From assembly GCA_023248175.1 (NCBI GenBank), contig JAHFFC010000075.1, forward strand, positions 1 through 5,322: a stretch of 5,322 nucleotides of DNA, written 5' to 3'. This DNA is from Candidatus Omnitrophota bacterium. Lineage in GTDB: Bacteria > Omnitrophota > Gorgyraeia > JACOVV01. The notes beneath the pieces were generated by a model. It was given only the letters and a program-made list of their open reading frames with translations. It searched no databases and was not told the origin of the DNA. A program made the position numbers and the translations under genes. This document shows, piece after piece, positions 1-5,322 of the stretch. Every line of letters begins with the position of its first letter. Position 1 is the stretch's first letter.

Positions 1-165
1 CTTGCCGGAATTCCCGCGATGTCGGTTCCGTGCGGATTCACAAAACAGGGATTGCCGGTGGGACTGCAATTATTGGCAAAACCGTTCGCGGAAGAAACAT
101 TATTTCATGTCGGCTATGCCTACGAACAAGCGAATGAGTGGCACAGGAGGCATCCGGAAGTATGA
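1..165 (+). CDS. gatA: Glu-tRNA(Gln)/Asp-tRNA(Asn) amidotransferase subunit A, 3' end only
   Basis: This is the C-terminal 54 residues of the amidase subunit, open at the left edge and ending with TGA at 163-165. GatA hydrolyses glutamine and passes the ammonia to GatB for transamidation of misacylated tRNA. The frame reads [13 protein letters not shown], then [15 protein letters not shown], then [15 protein letters not shown]. These match the conserved end of amidase-signature GatA proteins: the GxPAxSVPxG strand, the LPVGLQ turn and the terminal AYEQ helix. The catalytic Ser-Ser-Lys region lies upstream of the window. The stop codon overlaps the gatB start as ATGA, the usual gatA-gatB coupling. 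The identification is strengthened by the adjacent gatB; other amidases share the fold but not this context. Confidence 0.95.
   Translation, partial: LAGIPAMSVPCGFTKQGLPVGLQLLAKPFAEETLFHVGYAYEQANEWHRRHPEV
145..150 (+). promoter_or_regulatory. Ribosome binding site for gatB, inside gatA
   Basis: A perfect AGGAGG lies 11 bases before the ATG at 162 and within the last gatA codons. It decides the gatB start. The reading frame also has an upstream GTG at 138, but that codon would place the Shine-Dalgarno inside the gene and add eight residues that the GatB family does not have. Confidence 0.8.
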
Positions 166-1601
166 ACTACAACGTCACGATTGGCTTAGAAACGCACGTC
201 CAACTGAAGACGAAATCGAAGCTCTTCTGCGGATGCTCGACTGAATTCGGCTCACCGCCGAATTCGCAAACCTGTCCTGTCTGCTTGGGGTTTCCAGGGG
301 TGCTTCCAGTCATGAATCGCCGTGTCGTCGAGTTGGCGCTTCGTGTCGGTGTGGCACTGAATTGTCGGATCGCCAATCGCATGAAATTCGATCGCAAGAA
401 CTATTTTTATCCCGATCTTCCCAAGGGTTTTCAGATTTCTCAATTCGATTTGCCGATTGCGACCCATGGGAAATTGAAAGTCTCCGTGGATAGGGAGCAG
501 ATTGATATCCGTATTCATCGTGTGCACATCGAAGAGGATGCCGGCAAGTTAGTCCATAAAGCCGACGGCATCGCCAGTCTTGTTGACTTTAACCGGACCG
601 GAATGCCACTGATCGAGATTGTCACCGAACCAGATTTGTGCGGCCCAGATGAAGCAGTTGCTTATTTGCAGCAATTGAAATCAATCCTGCAGTACCTTAA
701 TGTTTCGGACTGCGATATGGAGAAGGGGAGTCTACGCTGCGACGCGAATATCTCGCTTCGTCCCAAGGGGATTTCTTCGCTGGGGACAAGAACAGAAGTG
801 AAGAATATGAACAGCTTCAGATCGGTCCGTTCGGCGCTTCTCTTTGAGATCAAGAGACAGTCTGAAGAGTTGGAGTTGGGGAACCGGATTTCGCAGGAAA
901 CCCGGCTCTGGGATCAGGAAACAGAGGTGACTCGACCGATGCGCTCAAAAGAAGAGGCACATGACTATCGCTACTTCCCGGAGCCTGATTTAGTGCCGTT
1001 TATCATTACCAATGAGGGGATTGAAGAAGTTCGAAAGAATCTTCCCGAACTGGCGGTTCAAAGGCAAAAACGGTTTTCAGAGCAATATGGATTGCCTGAG
1101 TACGACGCTGCAGTTTTAACAAGAGACAAATGGATCGCGGATTATTTTGAATCATGTGCCCGTTTGTATCCGAAACCGAAAATCGCCGCTAATTGGATCA
1201 TGGGAGATTTAACGGCGCAGGCGAATGAGCGGGGAGTGGACATACTAGAGCTTGGCTGTAAACCGGAATGGCTGGTTGGGATTTTAGAATTAGTGGATCA
1301 CGAGACCATTAGTGGTAAAATGGCTAAAGAACTACTGGTTGAAATCATCCAGAAGAAGCAATCGCCGCAAGAGATTGTCGCTCAGAAGGGATTGACGCAG
1401 ATTAGCGATGAGAAGAGTCTATCAGTAGCCATTGAGGAAGTGATTGGAAAAAATCCGAAATCCGTTGAAGATTACCGCAGGGGCAAAACCACAGCTCTCA
1501 TGTTTTTAGTGGGACAGGTGATGAAAGGGACAGGGGGCAAGGCGAATCCGCAGAAAGTCCAAGAACTATTGAGGGAAAAATTGGAGGGAGGGGGAGTATG
1601 A
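162..1601 (+). CDS. gatB: Glu-tRNA(Gln)/Asp-tRNA(Asn) amidotransferase subunit B
   Basis: This 479-residue protein is full length for the family. GatB is the kinase/transamidase subunit of cytoplasmic GatCAB. It phosphorylates the misacylated Glu or Asp on the tRNA and amidates it to give Gln-tRNA(Gln) or Asn-tRNA(Asn). The start at ATG 162 gives [15 protein letters not shown], the standard GatB N-terminus. A four-cysteine zinc site is visible (C23-x-C25 and C38-P-V-C41). The catalytic-core motif HIEEDAGKL is at 122-130, and [11 protein letters not shown] (191-201) is followed by [13 protein letters not shown] (208-220), the family signature. [10 protein letters not shown] is at 268-277. Residues from about 330 to 479 form the helical and YqeY-like tail domain that contacts tRNA, including the NWIMGDL motif. 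No gatC is present in the window; it often sits before gatA. The stop codon overlaps the next start as ATGA. Confidence 0.98.
   Translation: MNYNVTIGLETHVQLKTKSKLFCGCSTEFGSPPNSQTCPVCLGFPGVLPVMNRRVVELALRVGVALNCRIANRMKFDRKNYFYPDLPKGFQISQFDLPIATHGKLKVSVDREQIDIRIHRVHIEEDAGKLVHKADGIASLVDFNRTGMPLIEIVTEPDLCGPDEAVAYLQQLKSILQYLNVSDCDMEKGSLRCDANISLRPKGISSLGTRTEVKNMNSFRSVRSALLFEIKRQSEELELGNRISQETRLWDQETEVTRPMRSKEEAHDYRYFPEPDLVPFIITNEGIEEVRKNLPELAVQRQKRFSEQYGLPEYDAAVLTRDKWIADYFESCARLYPKPKIAANWIMGDLTAQANERGVDILELGCKPEWLVGILELVDHETISGKMAKELLVEIIQKKQSPQEIVAQKGLTQISDEKSLSVAIEEVIGKNPKSVEDYRRGKTTALMFLVGQVMKGTGGKANPQKVQELLREKLEGGGV
1583..1588 (+). promoter_or_regulatory. Ribosome binding site for ctpA, inside gatB
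   Basis: GGAGGG begins a purine-rich run (1583-1596) in the last gatB codons. It ends 9 bases before the ATG at 1598 and supports that start, which overlaps the gatB stop. Confidence 0.65.
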
Positions 1602-2902
1602 GGAAGCTGGGACGGTTTGGCGTTGTTATTTTTCTTCTGGTTCTTTCGGTTTCATTAGTAGCGGGATTAAAGTATGGCGTTGCAAAAGACAAACCTGCGG
1701 ATGATTTTTATCAGCAGATCGAGCTTTTCACCGACACCATGACGGTGATTCGGTCGGATTATGTCGAGGAACCAAAAACGAAAGACCTGATCTATGGAGC
1801 ACTCAAAGGGATGCTGGCTTCCCTGGATCCCCACAGCCAGTTTATGGATCCTGATACCTACAACGAAATTAAAGTGGAAACCGAGGGCTCCTTTGGCGGA
1901 CTGGGAATAGAGATCACTATCAAAGACGATCTGTTGACGATTATCAGCCCCTTGGATGGAACACCGGCGCAAAAAGCCGGATTGAAACCGGGAGATAAAA
2001 TCATTAAAATTAATGGAGAACTGACTCGTGACATCACCCTGGTGGAAGCAGTCAAAAAACTGCGCGGGAAACCGGGGACTAAAGTGGTCCTGACAATCTT
2101 GCGGGAGGACGCAGGGAAATTGATGGAGGTAGAATTAACGCGGGATATCGTCAGGATTGAAAGCGTTAAAGACGGCATTATGCTGGACGATCATGTCGGA
2201 TATATTCGTATTTCAGAGTTTCAGGAGAATACCGGGCACGACTTGGAACAGGCGTTGAAGAAACTGGAATTGCAAAAAATGGAAGGGTTGATTTTAGATT
2301 TGCGGAATAATCCCGGCGGTCTTTTGGATGTGTCAGCCGAGGTAGCAGAAAAATTCATCCCTATCGGCAGTATGGTGGTGTATACGAAAGGGAGGGTTAA
2401 AAGCCAGGATTTGGAGTTCAAGTCAAAATTCGCTTCGCCGCGGCTTGACTTCCCGATGGTGGTGTTGATCAACGACGGAAGCGCCAGTGCTTCCGAAATC
2501 GTCGCCGGAGCTCTGCAGGATCACGGACGGGCGATTCTGATGGGATTAAAATCTTTTGGCAAGGGGTCTGTTCAGACGGTGATTCCGCTTAAAGACGGCT
2601 CGGCATTGCGTTTGACGACGAGTAAATATTACACACCCAAGGGGCGGTCAATTCATGGACTGGGAATTATGCCGGATATCATCGTGGAACCTGAACCGGC
2701 CCCAAAAGAGACAGAAGAAGAGAAACCGAAGAACCAGAAATCAGAAGAGATCTTCAAGAAAGCAGAAAAACCTGAACCGGAAAAAGAAAACAATCCTGAC
2801 CCATCGGATGCGAAACTTAAAGAACTCAAGCAGGATAACCAAGTTGCCAGAGCCTTGGACCTATTAAAAGGAATCAGGGCCTATAGGAATCTTGGAAAAT
2901 GA
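1598..2902 (+). CDS. ctpA: Carboxyl-terminal processing protease, S41 family, with PDZ domain
   Basis: This 434-residue serine protease trims C-terminal tails of envelope proteins on the outer face of the inner membrane. Residues 1-4 are basic and about 8-24 are hydrophobic, giving a signal peptide or N-terminal anchor. A helical N-terminal region (about 36-90, with LDPHSQFMDP) precedes the PDZ domain at about 97-185, which holds the GGLGIEI entry strand and GLKPGDKIIKING. The S41 core follows: GYIRISEF (201-208), LILDLRNNPGG (231-241) and INDGSASASEI (291-301). Spacing as in bacterial CtpB-type enzymes assigns the catalytic triad Ser297, Lys322 (SFGKGSVQ) and Gln326; all three are present, so it should be active. 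Residues about 363-412 form a Pro/Glu/Lys-rich tail beyond the core, ending in a predicted helix. The gene is coupled by ATGA overlaps to gatB upstream and to the yibQ-type gene downstream. The enzyme class is certain; the ctpA rather than prc symbol rests on size and domain order. Confidence 0.96.
   Translation: MRKLGRFGVVIFLLVLSVSLVAGLKYGVAKDKPADDFYQQIELFTDTMTVIRSDYVEEPKTKDLIYGALKGMLASLDPHSQFMDPDTYNEIKVETEGSFGGLGIEITIKDDLLTIISPLDGTPAQKAGLKPGDKIIKINGELTRDITLVEAVKKLRGKPGTKVVLTILREDAGKLMEVELTRDIVRIESVKDGIMLDDHVGYIRISEFQENTGHDLEQALKKLELQKMEGLILDLRNNPGGLLDVSAEVAEKFIPIGSMVVYTKGRVKSQDLEFKSKFASPRLDFPMVVLINDGSASASEIVAGALQDHGRAILMGLKSFGKGSVQTVIPLKDGSALRLTTSKYYTPKGRSIHGLGIMPDIIVEPEPAPKETEEEKPKNQKSEEIFKKAEKPEPEKENNPDPSDAKLKELKQDNQVARALDLLKGIRAYRNLGK
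2885..2888 (+). promoter_or_regulatory. Ribosome binding site for the yibQ-type gene
   Basis: AGGA in the last ctpA codons lies 10 bases before the ATG at 2899. It is modest in strength and consistent with translation coupled to ctpA through the ATGA overlap. Confidence 0.45.
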
Positions 2903-3726
2903 AGAAAAGTCAATGGGCATGGATAGCTCTTCTAGCAGTAGGGGTTGTCGGTTGGTGGATTGCAAGGGGAGCAAAAACTTTATCACCCGAACTCAAAACA
3001 GTTCAATTAGACCAGAGAGTCAAGGGATCCGATGCAGTCGTACCGTTGATCAATCCGAATGCTCCCAAGATGGCCATCGTTTTGGATGACTGGGGTTACA
3101 ACATCAACAATCTTCCTGCTCTTAATAAAATGGATGTGCCAATGACGTTGTCAATTCTCCCTCACCTGCGGTTTTCCACCCAGATTTCAAACAGTCTGGC
3201 GGGGAAAAAATATGAGATCATTCTCCATATGCCGATGGAGGCCCACAATCATACCATCCGAGCTGAGGAAAAAACGATCTATACTTCGATGAGCGATGAG
3301 GAAATTCGAGAAACACTCAAAGGGGCTACCGCCAGTATTCCGAATCTGAAAGGAATTTCTAATCATATGGGATCTCAGGCTACTGAAGATCCGAGAGTCA
3401 TGAAAATTGTCATGGAAGAACTTCAGAAGGGGAAATTATATTTTTTGGATAGTCTTGTTACCTCCCAGTCGGTGGCGGAGGAAGTGAGCAAGCAAGTTGG
3501 AATTTCATTCGCGAAAAGAAGCGTTTTCCTCGATAATCACTTGGACGCGGAATATATCAAGGGACAGCTGCTTAAGACAGCGGAGAAGGCTAAGCGGAAT
3601 GGGAGCGCTATTGGTATCGGGCATGACCGGGCGGTAACGCTCAAAGTTATTCAAGAGGTAGCGCCGAAACTGCAAGAAGAGGGAATTCAGTTTGTGTACG
3701 TATCGCAGTTAACCCGTCGAGAGTAA
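2899..3726 (+). CDS. yibQ: Divergent polysaccharide deacetylase, YibQ family (DUF610)
   Basis: This 275-residue envelope protein belongs to the divergent polysaccharide deacetylase family (Polysacc_deac_2, PF04748). The in vivo substrate of this family is not established; a glycan of the envelope is usually assumed. Residues 7-22 form one hydrophobic segment after a Lys-containing N-terminus, so it is a membrane-anchored or secreted protein. The catalytic barrel starts at about 57. Visible family motifs are MAIVLDDWGYN (58-68, with the Asp63-Asp64 pair), MTLSILPH (82-89), ILHMPMEA (108-115), GISNHMGSQAT (152-162) and YFLDSLVTSQS (181-191). FLDN (210-213) and IGIGHDR (238-244) follow. Asp, His110 and His156 are the likely metal ligands and are intact. 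The usual GHP near the end is GHD here. Coupling to an S41 protease upstream recurs in other Gram-negative bacteria, as does the neighbourhood of murein hydrolase activators. The family call is strong; the symbol is by family only. Confidence 0.9.
   Translation: MKKSQWAWIALLAVGVVGWWIARGAKTLSPELKTVQLDQRVKGSDAVVPLINPNAPKMAIVLDDWGYNINNLPALNKMDVPMTLSILPHLRFSTQISNSLAGKKYEIILHMPMEAHNHTIRAEEKTIYTSMSDEEIRETLKGATASIPNLKGISNHMGSQATEDPRVMKIVMEELQKGKLYFLDSLVTSQSVAEEVSKQVGISFAKRSVFLDNHLDAEYIKGQLLKTAEKAKRNGSAIGIGHDRAVTLKVIQEVAPKLQEEGIQFVYVSQLTRRE
3719..3723 (+). promoter_or_regulatory. Weak ribosome binding site for tsaD
   Basis: Only GAGAG, four bases before the ATG at 3728, can be offered as a Shine-Dalgarno. 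It is the poorest ribosome site in the window. Together with the 1-base gap from the upstream stop, it suggests that tsaD translation depends on re-initiation by ribosomes finishing the yibQ-type gene. Confidence 0.35.
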
Positions 3727-3727
3727 T

Positions 3728-4825
3728 ATGTTAATCCTAGGGATTGAGACTTCCTGTGATGAAACGGCGGCCAGTGTCGTGAAGGATGGCCAGACCCTTC
3801 TTTCGAATGTAATCGCGACAAGCCTCGCGGAACACTCGCAATTTGGCGGCGTCGTCCCTGAGATTGCCTGCCGTCATCATCTGGAGTGGATCAACCGGAC
3901 GGTGAACGAAGCGTTGACAAAGGCAGATATTTTAGGAGAAGAATTGGATGGGATATCTGTCACTCAGGGCCCCGGATTACCGGGAGCTCTGTTGGTAGGA
4001 ATCTCCATGGCAAAAGCGATGGCGTTCGGGTTGGGAAAACCCATTTTGGGAATTCATCATCTGCAAGCCCATCTCTACGCGAATTTTTTAGTGGATGCGT
4101 CATCGCAGGAGATGCCAAACATGGAATTCCCATATATGGGATTGATTGTTTCCGGTGGGCACACTCTATTAGTATTGGTTCGCGATGTGGATGATTACCA
4201 AATCGTCGGTCAAACAACCGATGACGCAGCTGGAGAGGCGTTTGATAAAGTAGCGAGGTTATTGGGGCTTGGCTATCCGGGAGGGCCTGTGATTGACTCA
4301 AGGGCAAAAGAAGGAAATGGGAATGCCATTACTTTCCCAAGAGCGATGATCCATGAGAAGAATTTCGATTTCAGTTTTAGTGGAGTGAAAACGGCAGTGC
4401 TTTATTACCTTAAAAATAATGTTGGCTTGGAGCATGGAGTTCAGAGCCTGGAGGATTTGCCCCAAGCTCCAAGCTCCAAGCTCCAAGCAGATTTAATCAA
4501 CGATCTCTGCGCCAGCTTTCAAGAAGCTGTTGTAGATGTTTTGGTGCACAAGAGTCTCCAATCCTGCCGGGAGTTTGGTGTTCGAACTCTCAGCGTCGGC
4601 GGTGGAGTGGCAGCCAACAGCCGTCTGAGAGAACGGTTGAAGGAAGAAGGAGTGCGCGAAGGGCTTCGAGTCCTATTTCCTCCCAAAGGACTCTCCATTG
4701 ATAATGCCGCGATGGTTGCCGGTTTGGGAGGAGCGCTTTTCAAAAAAGGTTACCGGTCGGATCTATCGTTTACGGCGTTACCGAATTGGAATATAGAGAC
4801 CAGCGGACAGCGGACAGCACGCTGA
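3728..4825 (+). CDS. tsaD: tRNA N6-adenosine threonylcarbamoyltransferase TsaD
   Basis: TsaD (Kae1/YgjD family) transfers threonylcarbamoyl from TC-AMP to A37 of ANN-decoding tRNAs, making t6A with TsaB and TsaE; it is essential in most bacteria. The start MLILGIETSCDETAASVV is the family N-terminus. Further motifs are VPEIACRHHLEWI (43-55), GPGLPGALLVG (81-91), IHHLQAHL (109-116, metal ligands His111 and His115) and VSGGHTLL (141-148). GQTTDDAAGEAFDKVARLLG (161-180), FSFSGVKTA (215-223), GGGVAANSRLRE (291-302) and SIDNAAM (323-329, metal ligand Asp325) follow. All ASKHA-fold catalytic parts are intact. At 365 residues it is longer than the roughly 337 of the E. coli enzyme. Most of the excess is at about 230-256, a normally short loop before the CASFQEAVVDVL helix, where the DNA is an imperfect palindrome with 7-base repeats. 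The last seven residues, SGQRTAR, also come from 7-base repeats. The protein probably remains functional, since both additions avoid the active site. Confidence 0.97.
   Translation: MLILGIETSCDETAASVVKDGQTLLSNVIATSLAEHSQFGGVVPEIACRHHLEWINRTVNEALTKADILGEELDGISVTQGPGLPGALLVGISMAKAMAFGLGKPILGIHHLQAHLYANFLVDASSQEMPNMEFPYMGLIVSGGHTLLVLVRDVDDYQIVGQTTDDAAGEAFDKVARLLGLGYPGGPVIDSRAKEGNGNAITFPRAMIHEKNFDFSFSGVKTAVLYYLKNNVGLEHGVQSLEDLPQAPSSKLQADLINDLCASFQEAVVDVLVHKSLQSCREFGVRTLSVGGGVAANSRLRERLKEEGVREGLRVLFPPKGLSIDNAAMVAGLGGALFKKGYRSDLSFTALPNWNIETSGQRTAR
4425..4488. repeat. Imperfect palindrome with 7-base units, inside tsaD
   Basis: Bases 4425-4451 pair antiparallel with 4462-4488: 23 of 27 positions pair (one as G-T), around a 10-base loop. 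The outermost 9 bases, GCTTGGAGC and GCTCCAAGC, are perfect complements. The left arm reads as degenerate heptads (GCTTGGA, GCATGGA, GTTCAGA, GCCTGGA). The right arm is a clean tandem of the complementary heptad. The element encodes roughly residues 233-254 of TsaD, in a surface loop that is short in other members. It has no T-run after it, so it is not a rho-independent terminator. Probably a small palindromic insertion. Confidence 0.75.
4462..4488 (+). repeat. 7-base tandem repeat, CCAAGCT x 3.9
   Basis: Three complete CCAAGCT units (4462-4468, 4469-4475, 4476-4482) are followed by six bases of a fourth, with no mismatch. Three units make 21 bases, so the encoded peptide repeats every seven residues (QAPSSKL then QA). 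Gain or loss of one or two units would frameshift tsaD; three would keep the frame. Confidence 0.9.
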
Positions 4826-4837
4826 ACGCTGAAATCT
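4795..4837. repeat. Palindromic 7-base repeat cluster over the tsaD stop codon
   Basis: Six consecutive 7-base blocks can be laid out from 4795. Two are identical (AGCGGAC at 4802-4808 and 4809-4815), and further right ACGCTGA occurs twice in tandem (4819-4825, 4826-4832). The cluster folds on itself: CAGCG at 4801-4805 pairs with CGCTG at 4827-4831, and CAGCG at 4808-4812 pairs with CGCTG at 4820-4824 on the same axis. The loop is about seven bases. It supplies the last TsaD residues, the TGA stop at 4823-4825 and nearly all of the leader before mgtC. It resembles the palindrome at 4425-4488 in period and architecture but not in unit sequence. Confidence 0.65.
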
Positions 4838-4842
4838 GGAGG
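4838..4842 (+). promoter_or_regulatory. Ribosome binding site for the mgtC-type gene
   Basis: GGAGG lies 5 bases before the ATG at 4848, directly after the palindromic heptad cluster. A strong independent site fits the fact that this is the only junction without overlap or near contact with the previous stop. Confidence 0.75.
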
Positions 4843-4847
4843 TTCTA

Positions 4848-5282
4848 ATGAGTGATTTGGATATTGCCATACGTCTGGCAGTGGCGCTTGTTCTGGGGGG
4901 AGCAGTAGGACTGGAAAGGGAAGTTCATGGCAGTGACGCTGGATTACGAACGCACATCTTGGTGAGTTTGGGTTCAGCATTGATGATGATAGTTTCTATT
5001 CTAATGTCACAGGCATTTCCCGGGAGTGACCCTGCCCGTATTTCCGCGCAAGTAGTCAGTGGCATTGGATTCCTGGGGGCGGGATCTATTTTGCGTTCCA
5101 CTGGATCTGTGCGAGGGCTGACAACAGCGGCAAGTATCTGGGCAATTGCCGGAATTGGATTGGCCATCGGAGCGGGATTCTACTCTAGCGGTTTGATCGC
5201 AGCACTCTTAATTCTGGTAACTCTTTGGCTCTTACGCTCCGTTGAGAAAGCGCTTAAATTAAAGGAAAGAGAAACAACATGA
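4848..5282 (+). CDS. MgtC/SapB-family inner-membrane protein
   Basis: This 144-residue protein is almost entirely hydrophobic and matches the N-terminal membrane domain of the MgtC/SapB family. Conserved stretches are LGGAVGLERE (16-25), AGLRTHILVSLGSAL (31-45), DPARISAQVVSGIGFLGAG (61-79) and GLTTAASIWAIAGIGLAIG (90-108). About five membrane segments can be placed: near 5-22, 35-54, 66-82, 92-110 and 113-129, followed by a short charged cytoplasmic end. It lacks the C-terminal ACT-like domain of Salmonella MgtC (about 230 residues) and is thus the short SapB-like form. Salmonella MgtC is a virulence and low-magnesium factor that acts on the F-type ATP synthase. Whether short homologues share that role is unknown, so no symbol is given. 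No magnesium-sensing leader can be seen upstream; the leader is only 22 bases. The stop overlaps the next start as ATGA. Confidence 0.93.
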   Translation: MSDLDIAIRLAVALVLGGAVGLEREVHGSDAGLRTHILVSLGSALMMIVSILMSQAFPGSDPARISAQVVSGIGFLGAGSILRSTGSVRGLTTAASIWAIAGIGLAIGAGFYSSGLIAALLILVTLWLLRSVEKALKLKERETT

Positions 5283-5322
5283 AAATTCTGGTAACGGGTG
5301 GGGCTGGTTTTATTGGTTCTAA
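5279..5322 (+). CDS. NAD-dependent epimerase/dehydratase (extended SDR), 5' end only
   Basis: Only 14 full codons are inside the window, MKILVTGGAGFIGS, plus two bases (AA) of the next codon, which must be Asn or Lys. The GGxGxxG nucleotide-binding loop directly after a first beta strand is the N-terminus of extended short-chain dehydrogenases acting on nucleotide sugars, such as dTDP-glucose 4,6-dehydratase, UDP-glucose 4-epimerase or UDP-glucuronate decarboxylase. An Asn after GFIGS would lean towards the RmlB-like dehydratases, but this is too little to choose. The start overlaps the mgtC-type stop (ATGA), and a weak AGGA lies at 5263-5266. It probably contributes to surface polysaccharide or LPS precursor synthesis. 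Confidence 0.85.
   Translation, partial: MKILVTGGAGFIGS

Noticed and set aside
138..161. Upstream GTG start for gatB, adding eight residues
   Set aside because: The AGGAGG at 145-150 would lie inside the gene, the added residues match no GatB N-terminus, and the ATG at 162 forms the ATGA overlap seen at the other junctions.
2655..2867. Possible 70-residue gene in another frame within ctpA
   Set aside because: It is a Lys/Arg/Asn-rich out-of-frame reading of the charged ctpA tail, with no recognisable motif and no ribosome site of its own.
3960..4307. Antisense open frame of 115 codons opposite tsaD
   Set aside because: It mirrors well-conserved TsaD codons, has no recognisable protein family and no ribosome site; the same applies to the other minus-strand open frames in the window.
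4429..4488. CRISPR-like array
   Set aside because: The units are 7 bases and contiguous, without spacers, and lie inside a coding frame.
4425..4495. Rho-independent terminator or attenuator inside tsaD
   Set aside because: The hairpin is long and has a GC-containing stem, but no T-run follows (the next bases are AGATTTAATC) and the reading frame continues through essential TsaD motifs.
4826..4847. Magnesium-sensing leader or riboswitch for the mgtC-type gene
   Set aside because: Only 22 bases separate the genes, and the hairpin there is made of simple heptad repeats; no known riboswitch fits.

Overview
The window is a densely packed, single-direction (+) bacterial gene cluster with almost no intergenic DNA. 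In order it holds: the last 54 codons of gatA; complete gatB; a complete S41 carboxyl-terminal processing protease (ctpA type); a complete membrane-anchored divergent polysaccharide deacetylase of the YibQ family; complete tsaD; a short MgtC/SapB-family membrane protein; and the first 14 codons of a nucleotide-sugar epimerase/dehydratase-type SDR enzyme. No RNA gene, transposase, CRISPR array, promoter or rho-independent terminator can be supported.

Organism. Three features fit a Gram-negative (diderm) bacterium: an indirect Gln/Asn-tRNA amidation pathway (gatA-gatB), a periplasmic-type S41 protease and a YibQ-type deacetylase. Base composition looks near 50% GC. The proteins are not close to the enterobacterial versions I can recall. 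An uncultivated or deep-branching Gram-negative phylum (Omnitrophota- or Nitrospirota-like) is my guess only; the sequence does not settle it.

Layout. Four junctions are the same 4-base ATGA start/stop overlap: gatA/gatB, gatB/ctpA, ctpA/yibQ and mgtC/SDR. The yibQ/tsaD junction has a 1-base gap. The only looser junction is tsaD/mgtC, with 22 bases. This is the signature of one translationally coupled operon. Functionally it mixes tRNA fidelity (GatAB amidotransferase; TsaD for t6A37) with envelope maintenance (S41 protease, YibQ deacetylase, MgtC-like membrane protein, sugar-nucleotide enzyme).

Most unusual feature. tsaD carries two imperfect palindromes built from 7-base units. One (about 4425-4488) lies inside the coding sequence, at a loop that is normally short, and adds roughly 20 residues. 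Its right arm is a near-perfect 7-base tandem repeat. The other (about 4795-4837) spans the tsaD stop codon and the short leader of mgtC. Together they look like small palindromic heptad-repeat insertions of one class, tolerated in an essential gene. Because 7 is not a multiple of 3, a change in unit number would shift the reading frame.
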